NCBI GenBank assembly: GCA_025352085.1
Contig: JANXUA010000125.1
Span: 19,439 to 83,438, forward strand
DNA from: Caulobacteraceae bacterium
GTDB lineage: Bacteria; Pseudomonadota; Alphaproteobacteria; Caulobacterales; Caulobacteraceae
Length of the DNA: 64,000 nucleotides
Direction: 5' to 3'
Shown here: piece by piece, positions 46,297 through 56,409 of the stretch
Position numbering within the stretch: position 1 is the first letter of the stretch
How the letters are laid out: each line of letters begins with the position of its first letter
Notes under the pieces: model-generated
What the model was told of the DNA's origin: nothing
The model's input: the letters and a program-made list of their open reading frames with translations, nothing else
Databases searched by the model: none
Program-made: the position numbers and the translations under genes

Positions 46297-46710
46297 ATGA
46301 TACTGACCTGCCCTAACTGCGCCACAGACTTTTTAGTCCCCGATCATCAGATCGGGCCCGAAGGTCGGGAGGTGAAGTGCGACGAGTGTGGCGAAGTCTG
46401 GGTGGGCGGCGTCAAGGACCCCGCGCCGGAACCCCAATCGGCCGCCGCCGCGGTCAAATCGCCGCCGGCTTCGGCCACGCCCGAAGCGGAAACGCCCAAC
46501 GTCATGTTCGCGCCGCCCAAAGCCGCTCCGGCGCCCAAAGCCGAGCGCGGACGGATGGCTCTGGTTATCGTCCTGATGGTTCTGGCGTTGACGGCTCTGG
46601 GGTTCATCGCGTTTCAGGGCGCCGTCGTGAAGGCCTGGCCCGGGGCGGACGGGGTCTATCGCGCGATTGGACTTTCAGGAGCGCCCGCCGTTCGACCGTC
46701 GCATGGCTGA
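46297..46710 (+). CDS. Zinc-ribbon (MJ0042-type) membrane protein
   Basis: 137 aa. N-terminal zinc ribbon CPNCATDFLVPDHQIGPEGREVKCDECGEVW, a Pro/Ala-rich linker of about 50 residues, then one transmembrane helix (MALVIVLMVLALTALGFIAFQG) and a short periplasmic end. Family role is unknown; such proteins are common in alphaproteobacteria next to ftsE. It is divergent from ftsE with only 57 bp between starts and its end overlaps the phosphoribosyltransferase start by 8 bp. Confidence 0.9.
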   Translation: MILTCPNCATDFLVPDHQIGPEGREVKCDECGEVWVGGVKDPAPEPQSAAAAVKSPPASATPEAETPNVMFAPPKAAPAPKAERGRMALVIVLMVLALTALGFIAFQGAVVKAWPGADGVYRAIGLSGAPAVRPSHG

Positions 46711-47248
46711 AACGCCGGGCGGGATTGAGGTCCTGCTGCCGGCGGATGAGGTCGCCGCCAAGGTCAAGGACTTGGCCGCGCGTCTGGCGCCGGTCCTTCC
46801 CGACGACACCGTGGCGATCACGCTTCTGCTCGGCGGTCTGTGGTTCGCCGCCGACCTGACCCGCGCCCTGGCCGATCTTGGCCGTCCCGTCGCGTTCGAC
46901 GCCCTGTGGCTGTCGTCCTACGGCGACGCGCGGACCAGCACCGGCCTTTGCGCGGTCCACGCGGGCCTGCAGCGACCGATCGGCGGCCGCCACGCCCTGA
47001 TCATCGATGACGTGTTCGACAGCGGCGCGTCGCTTGCCCAAGCCGTCGGCTCGATCCGAAACGCCGGCGCCCGCGCCGTCACCACCGCCGTGTTCGCCCG
47101 CAAACCCTGGCCCAGTCCCCGCGAACTCGCGCCGGACCATGTGGCGTGGGAAGCGCCGGCGCGGTTCCTGGTCGGCTACGGCATGGACGCGGCAGGCGAA
47201 TGGCGCGGGCTGCCGTATGTGGGGGTGTTGGGGGAGGCGACACGCTAG
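46703..47248 (+). CDS. hpt: Hypoxanthine phosphoribosyltransferase-like protein
   Basis: Type I phosphoribosyltransferase of purine salvage, 181 aa from ATG 46703 inside the end of the preceding gene. The PRPP loop is ALIIDDVFDSGASLAQAV, the first loop ITLLLGGLWFAADLTRAL, and the C-terminal FLVGYGMDAAGEWRGLPYVGVL matches the VGYGLD...R.LPYVG pattern of HPRTs. The flexible loop has LWLSSYGDARTSTG (SSYG motif). These features support HPRT; guanine versus hypoxanthine preference is unknown. Confidence 0.9.
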   Translation: MAETPGGIEVLLPADEVAAKVKDLAARLAPVLPDDTVAITLLLGGLWFAADLTRALADLGRPVAFDALWLSSYGDARTSTGLCAVHAGLQRPIGGRHALIIDDVFDSGASLAQAVGSIRNAGARAVTTAVFARKPWPSPRELAPDHVAWEAPARFLVGYGMDAAGEWRGLPYVGVLGEATR

Positions 47249-47266
47249 GGTCGGCGCCTTAGCGTT

Positions 47267-48499
47267 TCAGGCGTCGCCCAGGACGTGCGCGCGGTGCTCG
47301 GGGGTGAACATCTCCGGCGGCAGGGTCTCGGGACCGGCCATGATCGCGAAGACCCGGGCGCCGAGCATGGGGTCGGCCTTGGCGCGCCCGTGGTAGCGGG
47401 CGCGGCGCTCGCGCGCGACGGCGCCGAACTCGGCCTCCAGGGTCGCGGTGAGAGCGGCGGCGAAGCGAAGGCGGCGCATGCGTTCGGCGCGCTCTTGGCC
47501 ATAGGCTTCGAAAATATCGGCGTTCCAATTAGCATTGGCGGTCAGGATGTCCGCGACCATCCGCACATCGCGATAGGAGATTGACAGGCCCAGCCCGATG
47601 ATCGGGTCGTTCCAACCGGCGGCGTCGCCGATCAGCACCACGCCTTGCGCATACGGTTGATCGGTCCAGCTGTCATGGTTGAAATAGGCCAGCAGCGGCC
47701 CCGCCGGGCGACCGGCGGCGATGGCGCGATTCTTCGGCGCGCTTGGCATGCGAAAGGCGTCGAGAAAGGCGCGCGGTCCCTCGGGCCCGGCAAAGCGGCG
47801 GCGCTGGTCGAGCGAAAAGCTGCCATAGATCCGCGCCCGCGCCTGGCCCTGGGGGAAGGTCAAGAAGGCAAAATCCCCTTCCGTGCCGATGGCCTGAAGG
47901 TCGTCGTCCCATTCGGGCACGCCGTCGATCAGCAGGCCGGCGAACATGTGGTGCGGCTGATCTTGATGCAGCGCCACGCCCGCCGCCTCGCGCACGCCCG
48001 ACGCGCGGCCGTCGGCGCCGACGATCAGGCGGGCGTTCACACTCTGCGTTTCGCCCGCGTGAGTGAAGGTGACGCAGGGCGTGACGCCGAAGGTCAGGGC
48101 GCCGACCTCGACGCCGCGCCGCATGTCCGCCCCCGCCGCGCCGGCCGCGTCGAACAGGGTCTGGCAGTGATGCGGATGGCCGATGCATAGAGGTCCGGGC
48201 ACCCCTTGCACGAACATCGACAGCGGCAGCTCCTCGATCTCGTCGGGCGGGACGGTCTCGTCAAAGGTGGCGTGGCGCGTCAAATGATGGCCGCCGGCGC
48301 CGACCAGCAGATCGTAAAGCCCCAGCCGCCGTGTCTCGGCCACGCCCCACGGGGCGATCCACTCGCCGCGCACGCGGTCGGCGAAGACGGTGGAGGCCTC
48401 CAGAACCAACACTGAGCGCCCGGCCCTGGCCATCGTCGCCGCCAGCGCCGAACCGGCGATCCCGCCGCCGATGATCACCAGATCGTAGGCTTGGGTCAT
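47267..48499 (-). CDS. FAD-dependent monooxygenase/oxidoreductase (PHBH fold)
   Basis: 410 aa. LVIIGGGIAGSALAATMARAG is the FAD dinucleotide motif, ARLIVGADGRASGVREAAG the DG motif and VVLIGDAAGWNDPIIGLGLSISYRD the GD motif. This set defines the p-hydroxybenzoate hydroxylase superfamily; it resembles aromatic-ring hydroxylases and geranylgeranyl reductase-like enzymes. The substrate is not inferable. It is convergent with hpt (18 bp) and precedes lysA's end by 63 bp in the opposite reading direction. Confidence 0.88.
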   Translation of the reverse strand: MTQAYDLVIIGGGIAGSALAATMARAGRSVLVLEASTVFADRVRGEWIAPWGVAETRRLGLYDLLVGAGGHHLTRHATFDETVPPDEIEELPLSMFVQGVPGPLCIGHPHHCQTLFDAAGAAGADMRRGVEVGALTFGVTPCVTFTHAGETQSVNARLIVGADGRASGVREAAGVALHQDQPHHMFAGLLIDGVPEWDDDLQAIGTEGDFAFLTFPQGQARARIYGSFSLDQRRRFAGPEGPRAFLDAFRMPSAPKNRAIAAGRPAGPLLAYFNHDSWTDQPYAQGVVLIGDAAGWNDPIIGLGLSISYRDVRMVADILTANANWNADIFEAYGQERAERMRRLRFAAALTATLEAEFGAVARERRARYHGRAKADPMLGARVFAIMAGPETLPPEMFTPEHRAHVLGDA

Positions 48500-48562
48500 G
48501 GCTCGGGCTCCTCGATCGCGGATGGTCTGGACGCCGAACTATTGTCTAGGAAATCGCGCCGC

Positions 48563-49834
48563 CTAAAGCCAGGGCGCCCGCGTCTCGCGGCTGAGCATTT
48601 CCTCATAGCTCGGCCGTGCCCGCACCACCGCGAAAGCGTCGCCCCGGACCAGGACTTCGGGGATCAGCGGGCGGGTGTTGTATTCGCTGGACATCACCGC
48701 GCCATAGGCGCCGGCGGACATGAAGGCGACCAGATCGTCGCCTTCGAGGGGCGCCAGCAGGCGGTCGCGGGTGAAGGTGTCGCCGGTCTCGCACACCGGG
48801 CCGACGACGTCATAGCTGACCGCCGCGCCGGGGCGCGGCGCGACCGGGCGAATGTCGTGATAGGCCTCGTACATGGCCGGGCGGATCAGGTCGTTCATGG
48901 CCGCGTCGAGCACCGCGAATCGGCGTCCGTCCGGGCGTTCGTGCACATGGATCACCCGCGCGACGAGCACGCCGGCGTTGGCGGCGATCACCCGGCCGGG
49001 CTCGAAAGCGAGCTCGACGTCCAAACCCCCGACCACCGACGCCGCCATGGCCGCGAAGGCCCGCGGCGACGGTGGTTCGGGATTGTTGAAATAGGAGACG
49101 CCCAGGCCGCCGCCCAGATCGAGCCGTTCGACCGTCCAACCCTGGGCGCGCAGGCGAAGCACAAGATCGCGCATCACCCCGAAGGCCGCTTCGAGCGGGG
49201 CCAGATCGGTGATCTGACTGCCGATGTGACAGGCGAGGCCGACGGCGTTCAGGGCGTCATCCGTTTCGGCCAACCGATAAAGCCGCTCGGCTTCGGCCAA
49301 CGAGACGCCAAACTTGCTCTCATGCCCGCCGGTGGAGATCTTGGCGTGGCCGCCGGCGCCGACATCCGGATTGACCCGGATGACCACCGCGGGCCTGACG
49401 CCCACGGCGCGGGCGACGCCGGTGAGGCGTTTGAGCTCGGGCTCGGATTCGACGTTGATCTGGGCGACGCCCGCCTTGAGCGCGAAGGCGAGCTCCTCGC
49501 TGGTCTTGCCCACGCCGGAAAACACGATCCGCTCCGGCGGGATGCCGGCGGCGAGGGCGCGGCGGATCTCGCCTTGGCTGACGGTGTCGGCCCCCGCGCC
49601 GAGCCTGGCCAGGGTGGCCAGGACCGACAGGTTGGAATTGGCCTTGACCGCATAGGCGATGGCGGGCGAGCCCAGCGCCGGATGGGCGGTGAGGGCGTCT
49701 CTGAACACCTGATAATGCCGCTCCAGCGTCGCCGATGAATAGACGTAGACCGGCGTCCCGACCGCCCGCGCGATCGCGGCCAGCGATACGCTCTCACACG
49801 CGAGCGCACCCTCCCGAAGATCGAAATGGTTCAT
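48563..49834 (-). CDS. lysA: Diaminopimelate decarboxylase
   Basis: PLP enzyme for the last step of lysine synthesis, 423 aa. PLP Lys in AIAYAVKANSNLSVL; other motifs GLACHIGSQITDL, DLGGGLGVSYF, EPGRVIAANAGVLVARVI and GPVCETGDTF (active-site Cys). ATG 49834 overlaps the small lipoprotein's stop by 4 bp. The order argH - lipoprotein - lysA is common in alphaproteobacteria. Confidence 0.96.
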   Translation of the reverse strand: MNHFDLREGALACESVSLAAIARAVGTPVYVYSSATLERHYQVFRDALTAHPALGSPAIAYAVKANSNLSVLATLARLGAGADTVSQGEIRRALAAGIPPERIVFSGVGKTSEELAFALKAGVAQINVESEPELKRLTGVARAVGVRPAVVIRVNPDVGAGGHAKISTGGHESKFGVSLAEAERLYRLAETDDALNAVGLACHIGSQITDLAPLEAAFGVMRDLVLRLRAQGWTVERLDLGGGLGVSYFNNPEPPSPRAFAAMAASVVGGLDVELAFEPGRVIAANAGVLVARVIHVHERPDGRRFAVLDAAMNDLIRPAMYEAYHDIRPVAPRPGAAVSYDVVGPVCETGDTFTRDRLLAPLEGDDLVAFMSAGAYGAVMSSEYNTRPLIPEVLVRGDAFAVVRARPSYEEMLSRETRAPWL

Positions 49835-50157
49835 GGCGGATGGTTGAACGGGTCGGGCAGGACGCCTTGTGGACCGGGAGCGTTGGGCGCCGTCGGCGCG
49901 CCGGGAATCGGCAGATAGCGCGACGGGCCCGGATCGGCGTTGGGGTCGTAACGCCGGTCGTCCGGCAGCGTCTCGATCTGGCTGTCGTCCCTCTTGCTCT
50001 GGGCGGCCGCGGCTTCGGCGGCCTTGCGCGCCCGATAGTCGGCCTTGGCCTTCTCGCCGTAGAGCGGCGCCGGCTGGTCCAGAGAACCGACCTTGCCACA
50101 GGCCGTCAGGGCCAGGGCCGACGCGGCGATGATGAGCAGAGCGGACGTGCGGGTCAT
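49831..50157 (-). CDS. Small LptM-like lipoprotein
   Basis: 108 aa. Signal with lipobox LTAC ([21 protein letters not shown]), then an Ala/Lys/Arg coiled stretch and a Pro-rich end. The GKxGxLDxPxP segment just after the lipid Cys is the LptM (YifL) pattern; LptM stabilises the LptDE assembly in E. coli. That the longer alphaproteobacterial form does the same is inference. Overlaps argH and lysA by 4 bp each. Confidence 0.85.
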   Translation of the reverse strand: MTRTSALLIIAASALALTACGKVGSLDQPAPLYGEKAKADYRARKAAEAAAAQSKRDDSQIETLPDDRRYDPNADPGPSRYLPIPGAPTAPNAPGPQGVLPDPFNHPP

Positions 50158-51554
50158 TTAAGCTTGTCTTTCCAACGTTGGGCTTGGGCGCGCACCTGAT
50201 CGGGGGCCGTCCCGCCGAAACTGAGGCGGCTGGCCGCCGATGCGCGCGGGGTCAACACGTCGTAAACGTCGGACGTGACCCCCGGGTTCAACGCCTGCAA
50301 GGCGTCCAAAGGAAGGCCGGCGAGCTCAACTCCCAGGCTTTCGGCCTGTTTGACCGCCGCGCCGGTGATGTGGTGGGCCTCGCGGAACGGCAGGCCCAGG
50401 CGCCGAACCAGCCAGTCGGCGAGATCGGTCGCGGTGGCGTAGCCGACCCCCGCCGCCGCCGCCATCGTCGAGGAATTTGGGGTCATGTCGCCGACCATGC
50501 CGGCCATGGCCGCCAGGGCCAACTCCAGGGCGTCGAAGGCCGCGAACACCGGAACCTTGTCGTCCTGCATATCCTTGCCATAGGCCAGCGGCAGGCCCTT
50601 CATCACCACGGTGACGCTGACCAGGGCGCCCAGGATCGCGCCGACCTTGGCGCGCACCAGTTCGGCGGCGTCGGGATTGCGCTTTTGCGGCATGATCGAC
50701 GAGCCGGTGGTGTAGGCGTCGGAAAGGGCGATGAAGCCGAATTGCGGGGTCACCCACAGCACGATTTCCTCGGCCAGACGCGAGAGGTGTGTGGCGCAGA
50801 TCGCCGCCGCCGCCAGGGCCTCGAGGGCGAAATCGCGCGCCGAGACGCTGTCGAGACTGTTGGCGGTCGGCGCGTCGAAGCCAAGTGTTTTGGCCGTCAT
50901 TGCCCGATCGATCGGAAACGAGGTCCCTGCCAGGGCCGCGGCGCCCAGCGGGCACTCGTTCATGCGCCGGCGGGCGTCGGCGAACCGCCCGGCGTCGCGA
51001 CCGAGCATTTCGACATAGGCCATCAGATGATGGCCGAAGGTCACCGGCTGGGCCGACTGCAGATGGGTGAAACCGGGCATCAGGTCGTCGGCGTGAGCGT
51101 CGGCCTTGGCGATGAGGGCGCGCTGCAGGGTCGCGATCCGCGCCACCGTCCGGTCGCAGGCTTCGCGCACCCACAGGCGCAGGTCCAGCGCCACCTGATC
51201 GTTGCGCGAGCGGGCGGTGTGCAGACGTCCGGCGGCAGGACCGATCAGTTCGGTCAGTCGCGCCTCGATATTCATGTGGATGTCTTCAAGCTCGACGCGA
51301 AACGCAAACACGCCGGCGGCGATCTCGCCTTCGATGGCGGTCAGGCCGCGCTGAATGGCCGTCTCGTCCGCCGCCGAGATGATCCCGGTCGCGCCCAGCA
51401 TGGCGGCGTGGGCGCGCGAGCCGGCGATATCCTGCGCGGCCAGGCGTTTGTCGACGTCGATCGAGGCGTTGATGGCCTGCATGACCGCGCCGGGCTTGGC
51501 GGAGAAGCGGCCACCCCATAGAGAGTGACCCAGCGCCTCGGAGTCTTCGCTCAT
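50154..51554 (-). CDS. argH: Argininosuccinate lyase
   Basis: Last enzyme of arginine synthesis, splitting argininosuccinate to arginine and fumarate. 466 aa. Signature [20 protein letters not shown]; also [12 protein letters not shown] at the N-terminus, [16 protein letters not shown], and [20 protein letters not shown]. Its ATG (51554) abuts the ATG of the divergent TlpA-like gene with no base between (CATATG). Confidence 0.96.
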   Translation of the reverse strand: MSEDSEALGHSLWGGRFSAKPGAVMQAINASIDVDKRLAAQDIAGSRAHAAMLGATGIISAADETAIQRGLTAIEGEIAAGVFAFRVELEDIHMNIEARLTELIGPAAGRLHTARSRNDQVALDLRLWVREACDRTVARIATLQRALIAKADAHADDLMPGFTHLQSAQPVTFGHHLMAYVEMLGRDAGRFADARRRMNECPLGAAALAGTSFPIDRAMTAKTLGFDAPTANSLDSVSARDFALEALAAAAICATHLSRLAEEIVLWVTPQFGFIALSDAYTTGSSIMPQKRNPDAAELVRAKVGAILGALVSVTVVMKGLPLAYGKDMQDDKVPVFAAFDALELALAAMAGMVGDMTPNSSTMAAAAGVGYATATDLADWLVRRLGLPFREAHHITGAAVKQAESLGVELAGLPLDALQALNPGVTSDVYDVLTPRASAASRLSFGGTAPDQVRAQAQRWKDKLK

Positions 51555-52151
51555 ATGCCCGTCAATCCTCTGCCCGCCGTTTTCGCCATCCGTCGGCGCC
51601 TGATCATCCTGACCGGGCTGGGCGCGCTTCTATACGCCATCGCCGGCTGTTCCAACACGCCGGGCGATCTGCACCCTCTCGCCAGAGGGGCCATGGCCAA
51701 GCTGGCGGTGACCGATCATCCCGCCCCGGCGCCCGACACGGTGTTCGCCGACGCCGCCGGCAAGCCGCACACCCTGGCCGATTTCAAGGGCAGGATCGCC
51801 ATCGTCAACGTCTGGGCCATCTGGTGCGCGCCGTGCAAGGCGGAGATCCCCAGTCTGGCCCGGCTGCAGGCCGCCTACGCCGGCAAACCGCTGGTGGTGG
51901 CGGCGATCAGCGTCGGCAAGGGCGACGACGAGCCCGCCGGCCGGCGCTTCATCGACCGCAATCCGCCGCTCGCCTTCTACACCGAGCCCACCTACACCCT
52001 GGCCTACGCCTTCAAACCGATGATGGAGGGCATGCCCACGACCTTCATCTACGATCGCCATGGCGTGGAGCGGGCGCGGCTTTCCGGGGGCGCCGACTGG
52101 TCGGGCGCCGACGCGCGGGCGGTGATCGATTCCCTCATCGCGGAAAAATGA
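51555..52151 (+). CDS. TlpA-family thioredoxin-like protein
   Basis: 198 aa. N-terminal hydrophobic anchor with a possible lipobox ([10 protein letters not shown]), then a thioredoxin domain: [29 protein letters not shown] (active site WCAPC) and [14 protein letters not shown] (cis-Pro). It reduces exported cysteines, for example in cytochrome c or copper-site maturation. ATG 51555 is chosen; the track's GTG 51525 would lie inside argH. Divergent from argH. Confidence 0.9.
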   Translation: MPVNPLPAVFAIRRRLIILTGLGALLYAIAGCSNTPGDLHPLARGAMAKLAVTDHPAPAPDTVFADAAGKPHTLADFKGRIAIVNVWAIWCAPCKAEIPSLARLQAAYAGKPLVVAAISVGKGDDEPAGRRFIDRNPPLAFYTEPTYTLAYAFKPMMEGMPTTFIYDRHGVERARLSGGADWSGADARAVIDSLIAEK

Positions 52152-52161
52152 GCCTGAAGAC

Positions 52162-52923
52162 GTGATTGGCGGCGGGCTCGATATCGCGGCGTTCGAGCGC
52201 ATCGCCGCGCGCGCGTGGCCGGCGGCGCGGGACGGGCGGATCGGCGACTGGCGGCTCTACGCTTCGTCGGGCTATTCGGGCCGAATCAACGCCTGTTGGC
52301 CGCTCGGCGACCCCGGCCTCAAGATCGGAGACGCGATCGCGGCGGTCGAGGCGTGGTACGCCATCCAGTCCCAACCTCCCCTGTTCAAGATCGTCGACAC
52401 CGCCGCGTCGTCGGGCTTGATCGCGATCCTAGGCCAAGCCGGCTACCGCCCAAGAACCGAAACCTTGATGATGACCGCGCCGATCGCGCGCGGATCGGCC
52501 GGGGGCGTGCGGCTGACCGCCGACCTCGATAACGCCTTCGCCGAGGTGTTCGCCGCCGCCGGGCCAACCGATCCGGGCGACGCAAGCGAGCGGCTCGAAG
52601 CCCTCGCCCGCGTTCCGCCGCCACGCGCCCTCGCGTCGCTCGATATCGCCGGTCGCCCGGCCGCCATCGGCGCCGTCGCGGTCGAAGGCGAATGGGCCGG
52701 CGTCTTCGCCATGCGCACCGACCCCGCCCAACGCCGTCAGGGCCTCGCGCGGCGAGTGCTGGCGGCGCTGACCGGTTGGGCGGCTAAGAAGGGCGCCACG
52801 CGGGCGTGGCTCCAGGTCGAGGCCGCCAACGCCGCGGCGATATCCCTCTATGCGACGGCGGGGTTTGAGGAGGTTTATCGCTATCGGTATTGGGAGCGGC
52901 GGGTCGGTCCGACCCAAATTTAG
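52162..52923 (+). CDS. GNAT-family N-acetyltransferase (two-lobed)
   Basis: 253 aa from GTG 52162, 10 bp after the TlpA-like stop. The N-terminal half (DWRLYASSGYSGRINACWPLGDPG) is of the type in FR47/YPO-like acetyltransferases; the C-terminal GNAT core has AMRTDPAQRRQGLARRVLAALTGWA (CoA loop) and AWLQVEAANAAAISLYATAGFEEVYRYRYW. The acceptor is unknown. Confidence 0.88.
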   Translation: MIGGGLDIAAFERIAARAWPAARDGRIGDWRLYASSGYSGRINACWPLGDPGLKIGDAIAAVEAWYAIQSQPPLFKIVDTAASSGLIAILGQAGYRPRTETLMMTAPIARGSAGGVRLTADLDNAFAEVFAAAGPTDPGDASERLEALARVPPPRALASLDIAGRPAAIGAVAVEGEWAGVFAMRTDPAQRRQGLARRVLAALTGWAAKKGATRAWLQVEAANAAAISLYATAGFEEVYRYRYWERRVGPTQI

Positions 52924-52998
52924 GCGACCGCGGTCGCGGGCTGACGTCCAAACGTCCGTAATTGTCCCCCACCCAATTCGGCGCCAAGAAGAACCGGC

Positions 52999-53589
52999 AT
53001 GGCTCTGCTCGACTGGATCGCTCCCGACCACGACCTTCGCCTCGAGGGCGACGGCGTGCGGCTTCGGCCGCACCGGGCGTCGGACTATGCCGCCTGGGCG
53101 GCGCTGCGCGCGCGGTCGCGGGCGTTTCTGCAGCCGTGGGAGCCGACCTGGCCGGCCGATGACCTGAGCCGGGCTGCTTATCGGCGGCGTCTTTCGGCCT
53201 ATGCGCAGGATATGGATCGGGGTCTGGCCTATCCGTTCCTGGTGTTCCGCGCCAGCGACGGCACCTTGGTCGGCGGAGTCACGCTATCCAACATCCGTCG
53301 AGGCGTCGCCCAGATGGGGACCCTCGGCTATTGGATCGGCGAGCCGTTCGCGCGCCACGGCCACACTCTGGCCGCCGTGCGCGCCGAGGTCGACTTCAGC
53401 TTTCTCCGCCTGGGCCTGCATCGCCTTGAGGCCGCCTGCGTGCCGACCAACACCGCCTCGCAGGGCGTCCTCGTCAAGGCCGGTTTCGCGCAGGAAGGCC
53501 GCGCCCAGGCTTATTTGAAGATCGACGGCGTCTGGCGCGATCACTTACTGTTCGGATCGGTGTCAGGCCCGACCGGTCTGGGCCGATAA
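52999..53589 (+). CDS. rimJ: RimJ-like ribosomal-protein acetyltransferase
   Basis: 196 aa GNAT of the RimJ/RimL type: VRLRPHRASDYAAWAALRARSRAFLQPWEP, YPFLVFRASDGTLVGGVTLSNIRR, GYWIGEPFARHGHTLAAV (CoA loop) and LGLHRLEAACVPTNTASQGVLVKAGF. It likely acetylates the N-terminus of a ribosomal protein (S5 in E. coli). The stop overlaps the end of convergent yqgE by 27 bp. Confidence 0.85.
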   Translation: MALLDWIAPDHDLRLEGDGVRLRPHRASDYAAWAALRARSRAFLQPWEPTWPADDLSRAAYRRRLSAYAQDMDRGLAYPFLVFRASDGTLVGGVTLSNIRRGVAQMGTLGYWIGEPFARHGHTLAAVRAEVDFSFLRLGLHRLEAACVPTNTASQGVLVKAGFAQEGRAQAYLKIDGVWRDHLLFGSVSGPTGLGR

Positions 53590-54138
53590 CCGCTCGGCGG
53601 CGACGCCGATCTTGGCCAGGGCCCGCGACCATTTGTGCTCATGGTCGTCGTCGAACACCAGGGCTTCGGTCGGCTCGCACACCAGCCAGACATTGTCGCG
53701 GATCTCGCGCTCCAGCTGACCGGCGTCCCAGCCGGCGTAGCCCAGGGTCATGATCGCCCGGCGGGGGTTCGGCAGACGGCCGGCCAGGGCTTCGAGCACT
53801 TCGCGTGTCGCAGTCAACACCAGGCCGCCGGCGACAACCATACTGGTGGGCTCGCCGGCGTAATCATCTGTATGCAGAACAAATCCGCGCTCCGGCTCGA
53901 CGGGACCGCCCATCAACACCAGCTCAAGACCCGCGTCGTCCGCCGGTTCGACGCCCAGGCGCTTGAGCAGGTCGGCGACGGAAAGGCCGTCCACCGGTCG
54001 GTTGATCGTCAGGCCCATGGCGTGACTAGCGTCGTGCGCGCACAGATAAATCACCGACCGCTCGAACCTCGGGTCGTCTATGCCCGGCATGGCCACCAAT
54101 AGCCGACCGGCGAGGTAGGGGGTGTCGTGGGACGGCAT
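53563..54138 (-). CDS. YqgE/AlgH family protein (UPF0301)
   Basis: 191 aa. YLAGRLLVAMPGIDDPRFERSVIYLCAHDASHAMGLTINRP is the family's N-terminal signature; also LVLMGGPVEPERGFVLHT and AIMTLGYAGWDAGQLEREIRDNVWL. The function is poorly defined; it was once named AlgH for alginate regulation. It stands alone, convergent with rimJ and divergent from the peroxiredoxin gene (143-bp gap, no feature recognised beyond likely promoters). Confidence 0.93.
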   Translation of the reverse strand: MPSHDTPYLAGRLLVAMPGIDDPRFERSVIYLCAHDASHAMGLTINRPVDGLSVADLLKRLGVEPADDAGLELVLMGGPVEPERGFVLHTDDYAGEPTSMVVAGGLVLTATREVLEALAGRLPNPRRAIMTLGYAGWDAGQLEREIRDNVWLVCEPTEALVFDDDHEHKWSRALAKIGVAAERLSAQTGRA

Positions 54139-54281
54139 GGGACCATGATCGCGGTTGCGTCCGTCAGATTCAAGCTCCGAGATTCAAACCCTTGTCGTGA
54201 GTTCGGCCGACGATGGCCTTGGCGCGGGCCCCGCGCGTCTCTATTTGAACAACGTCCCATTCATTCGAGGAGAGAAACACC

Positions 54282-54764
54282 ATGGCTATCAACGTCGGCG
54301 ACCATATTCCCAACGCCACATTCATGACCTTCGCCGCCGACGGCCCCCGGCCGATCACCACCGAAGAGATCTTCGCCGGCAAGACGGTCGGCCTGTTCGC
54401 CGTGCCGGGCGCCTTCACCCCGACCTGCTCGGTCAAGCATCTGCCGGGCTTCAAGGACCACGCCGCCGAGCTGAAGGCCAAAGGCGTCGACACCATCGCC
54501 TGCGTGTCGGTCAATGACGTGTTCGTGATGAAGGCCTGGGGCGCCGATCAAGGCGTGGGCGATTCGGTGCTGATGCTCGCCGACGGCAATGGCGAATTCA
54601 CCAAGGCCGTGGGCCTGGAGATGGACGCCCGCGGCTTTGGCATGGGCGCCCGCTCGCAGCGGTATTCCCTTGTCGTCAAGGACAACGTGGTGACCCACGT
54701 CAATGTCGAAAACGGCGGCGAGTTCAAAGTCTCGTCGGCGGAGTACATGCTGGCGCAGCTTTAG
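54282..54764 (+). CDS. Peroxiredoxin (Prx5 / hybrid type)
   Basis: 160 aa thiol peroxidase reducing hydroperoxides. The peroxidatic Cys is in VPGAFTPTCSVKHLPGF (Pro-x-x-x-Thr-x-x-Cys). AVGLEMDARGFGMGARSQRYSLVV is typical of Prx5. A good GAGG-type ribosome binding site (GAGGAGAGAAACACC) precedes ATG 54282. Single-gene unit, followed by repeat F and the convergent ahcY. Confidence 0.94.
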   Translation: MAINVGDHIPNATFMTFAADGPRPITTEEIFAGKTVGLFAVPGAFTPTCSVKHLPGFKDHAAELKAKGVDTIACVSVNDVFVMKAWGADQGVGDSVLMLADGNGEFTKAVGLEMDARGFGMGARSQRYSLVVKDNVVTHVNVENGGEFKVSSAEYMLAQL

Positions 54765-54781
54765 AGACTAAGGCGCTCTTT

Positions 54782-54901
54782 CCCTCCCCTTCGGGGGAGG
54801 GCGGGTCGCGTCAGCGACCGGGCTGGGGCTCCTGAGGCCAAGACAGCCCCACCCCGGACGTCGCCGACGCTCCGTCTCGACCCTCGCCATAAAGGGGAGG
54901 G
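54782..54901. repeat. Dispersed palindromic repeat, copy F
   Basis: 120 bp from CCCTCCCCTTCGGGGGAGGG to CCCTCGCCATAAAGGGGAGGG, with GGGCTGGGGCT / AGCCCCACCCCGG inside. Slightly diverged. It fills the gap between the convergent peroxiredoxin and ahcY genes. Confidence 0.93.
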
Positions 54902-54912
54902 AGGATTTTCTC

Positions 54913-56304
<1,392 letters not shown>

Positions 56305-56369
56305 GGCGGGCTCCTGTTTGCGGGTTTAGGGGCTCTATAAACGGCGCGGCGGGCGGCGGCAATATAGAT

Positions 56370-56385
56370 ATAAAGATATCTTTAT
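56370..56385. promoter_or_regulatory. Candidate SahR-type operator between ahcY and bioB
   Basis: ATAAAGATATCTTTAT is a perfect 16-bp palindrome in a short AT-rich island within a GC-rich region, between the divergent ahcY and bioB starts. SahR, an ArsR-family regulator of the SAM cycle, is known to control ahcY, metH and related genes in proteobacteria; assigning this palindrome to it is inference. No sahR gene is in the window. Confidence 0.55.
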
Positions 56386-56409
56386 GTCTGTTTCGCTTGG
56401 CGGGAGCGA

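Noticed and set aside
56305-56409. SAH or SAM riboswitch upstream of ahcY
   Set aside because: The gap is short and shows a DNA-type palindrome but none of the conserved riboswitch motifs I know.
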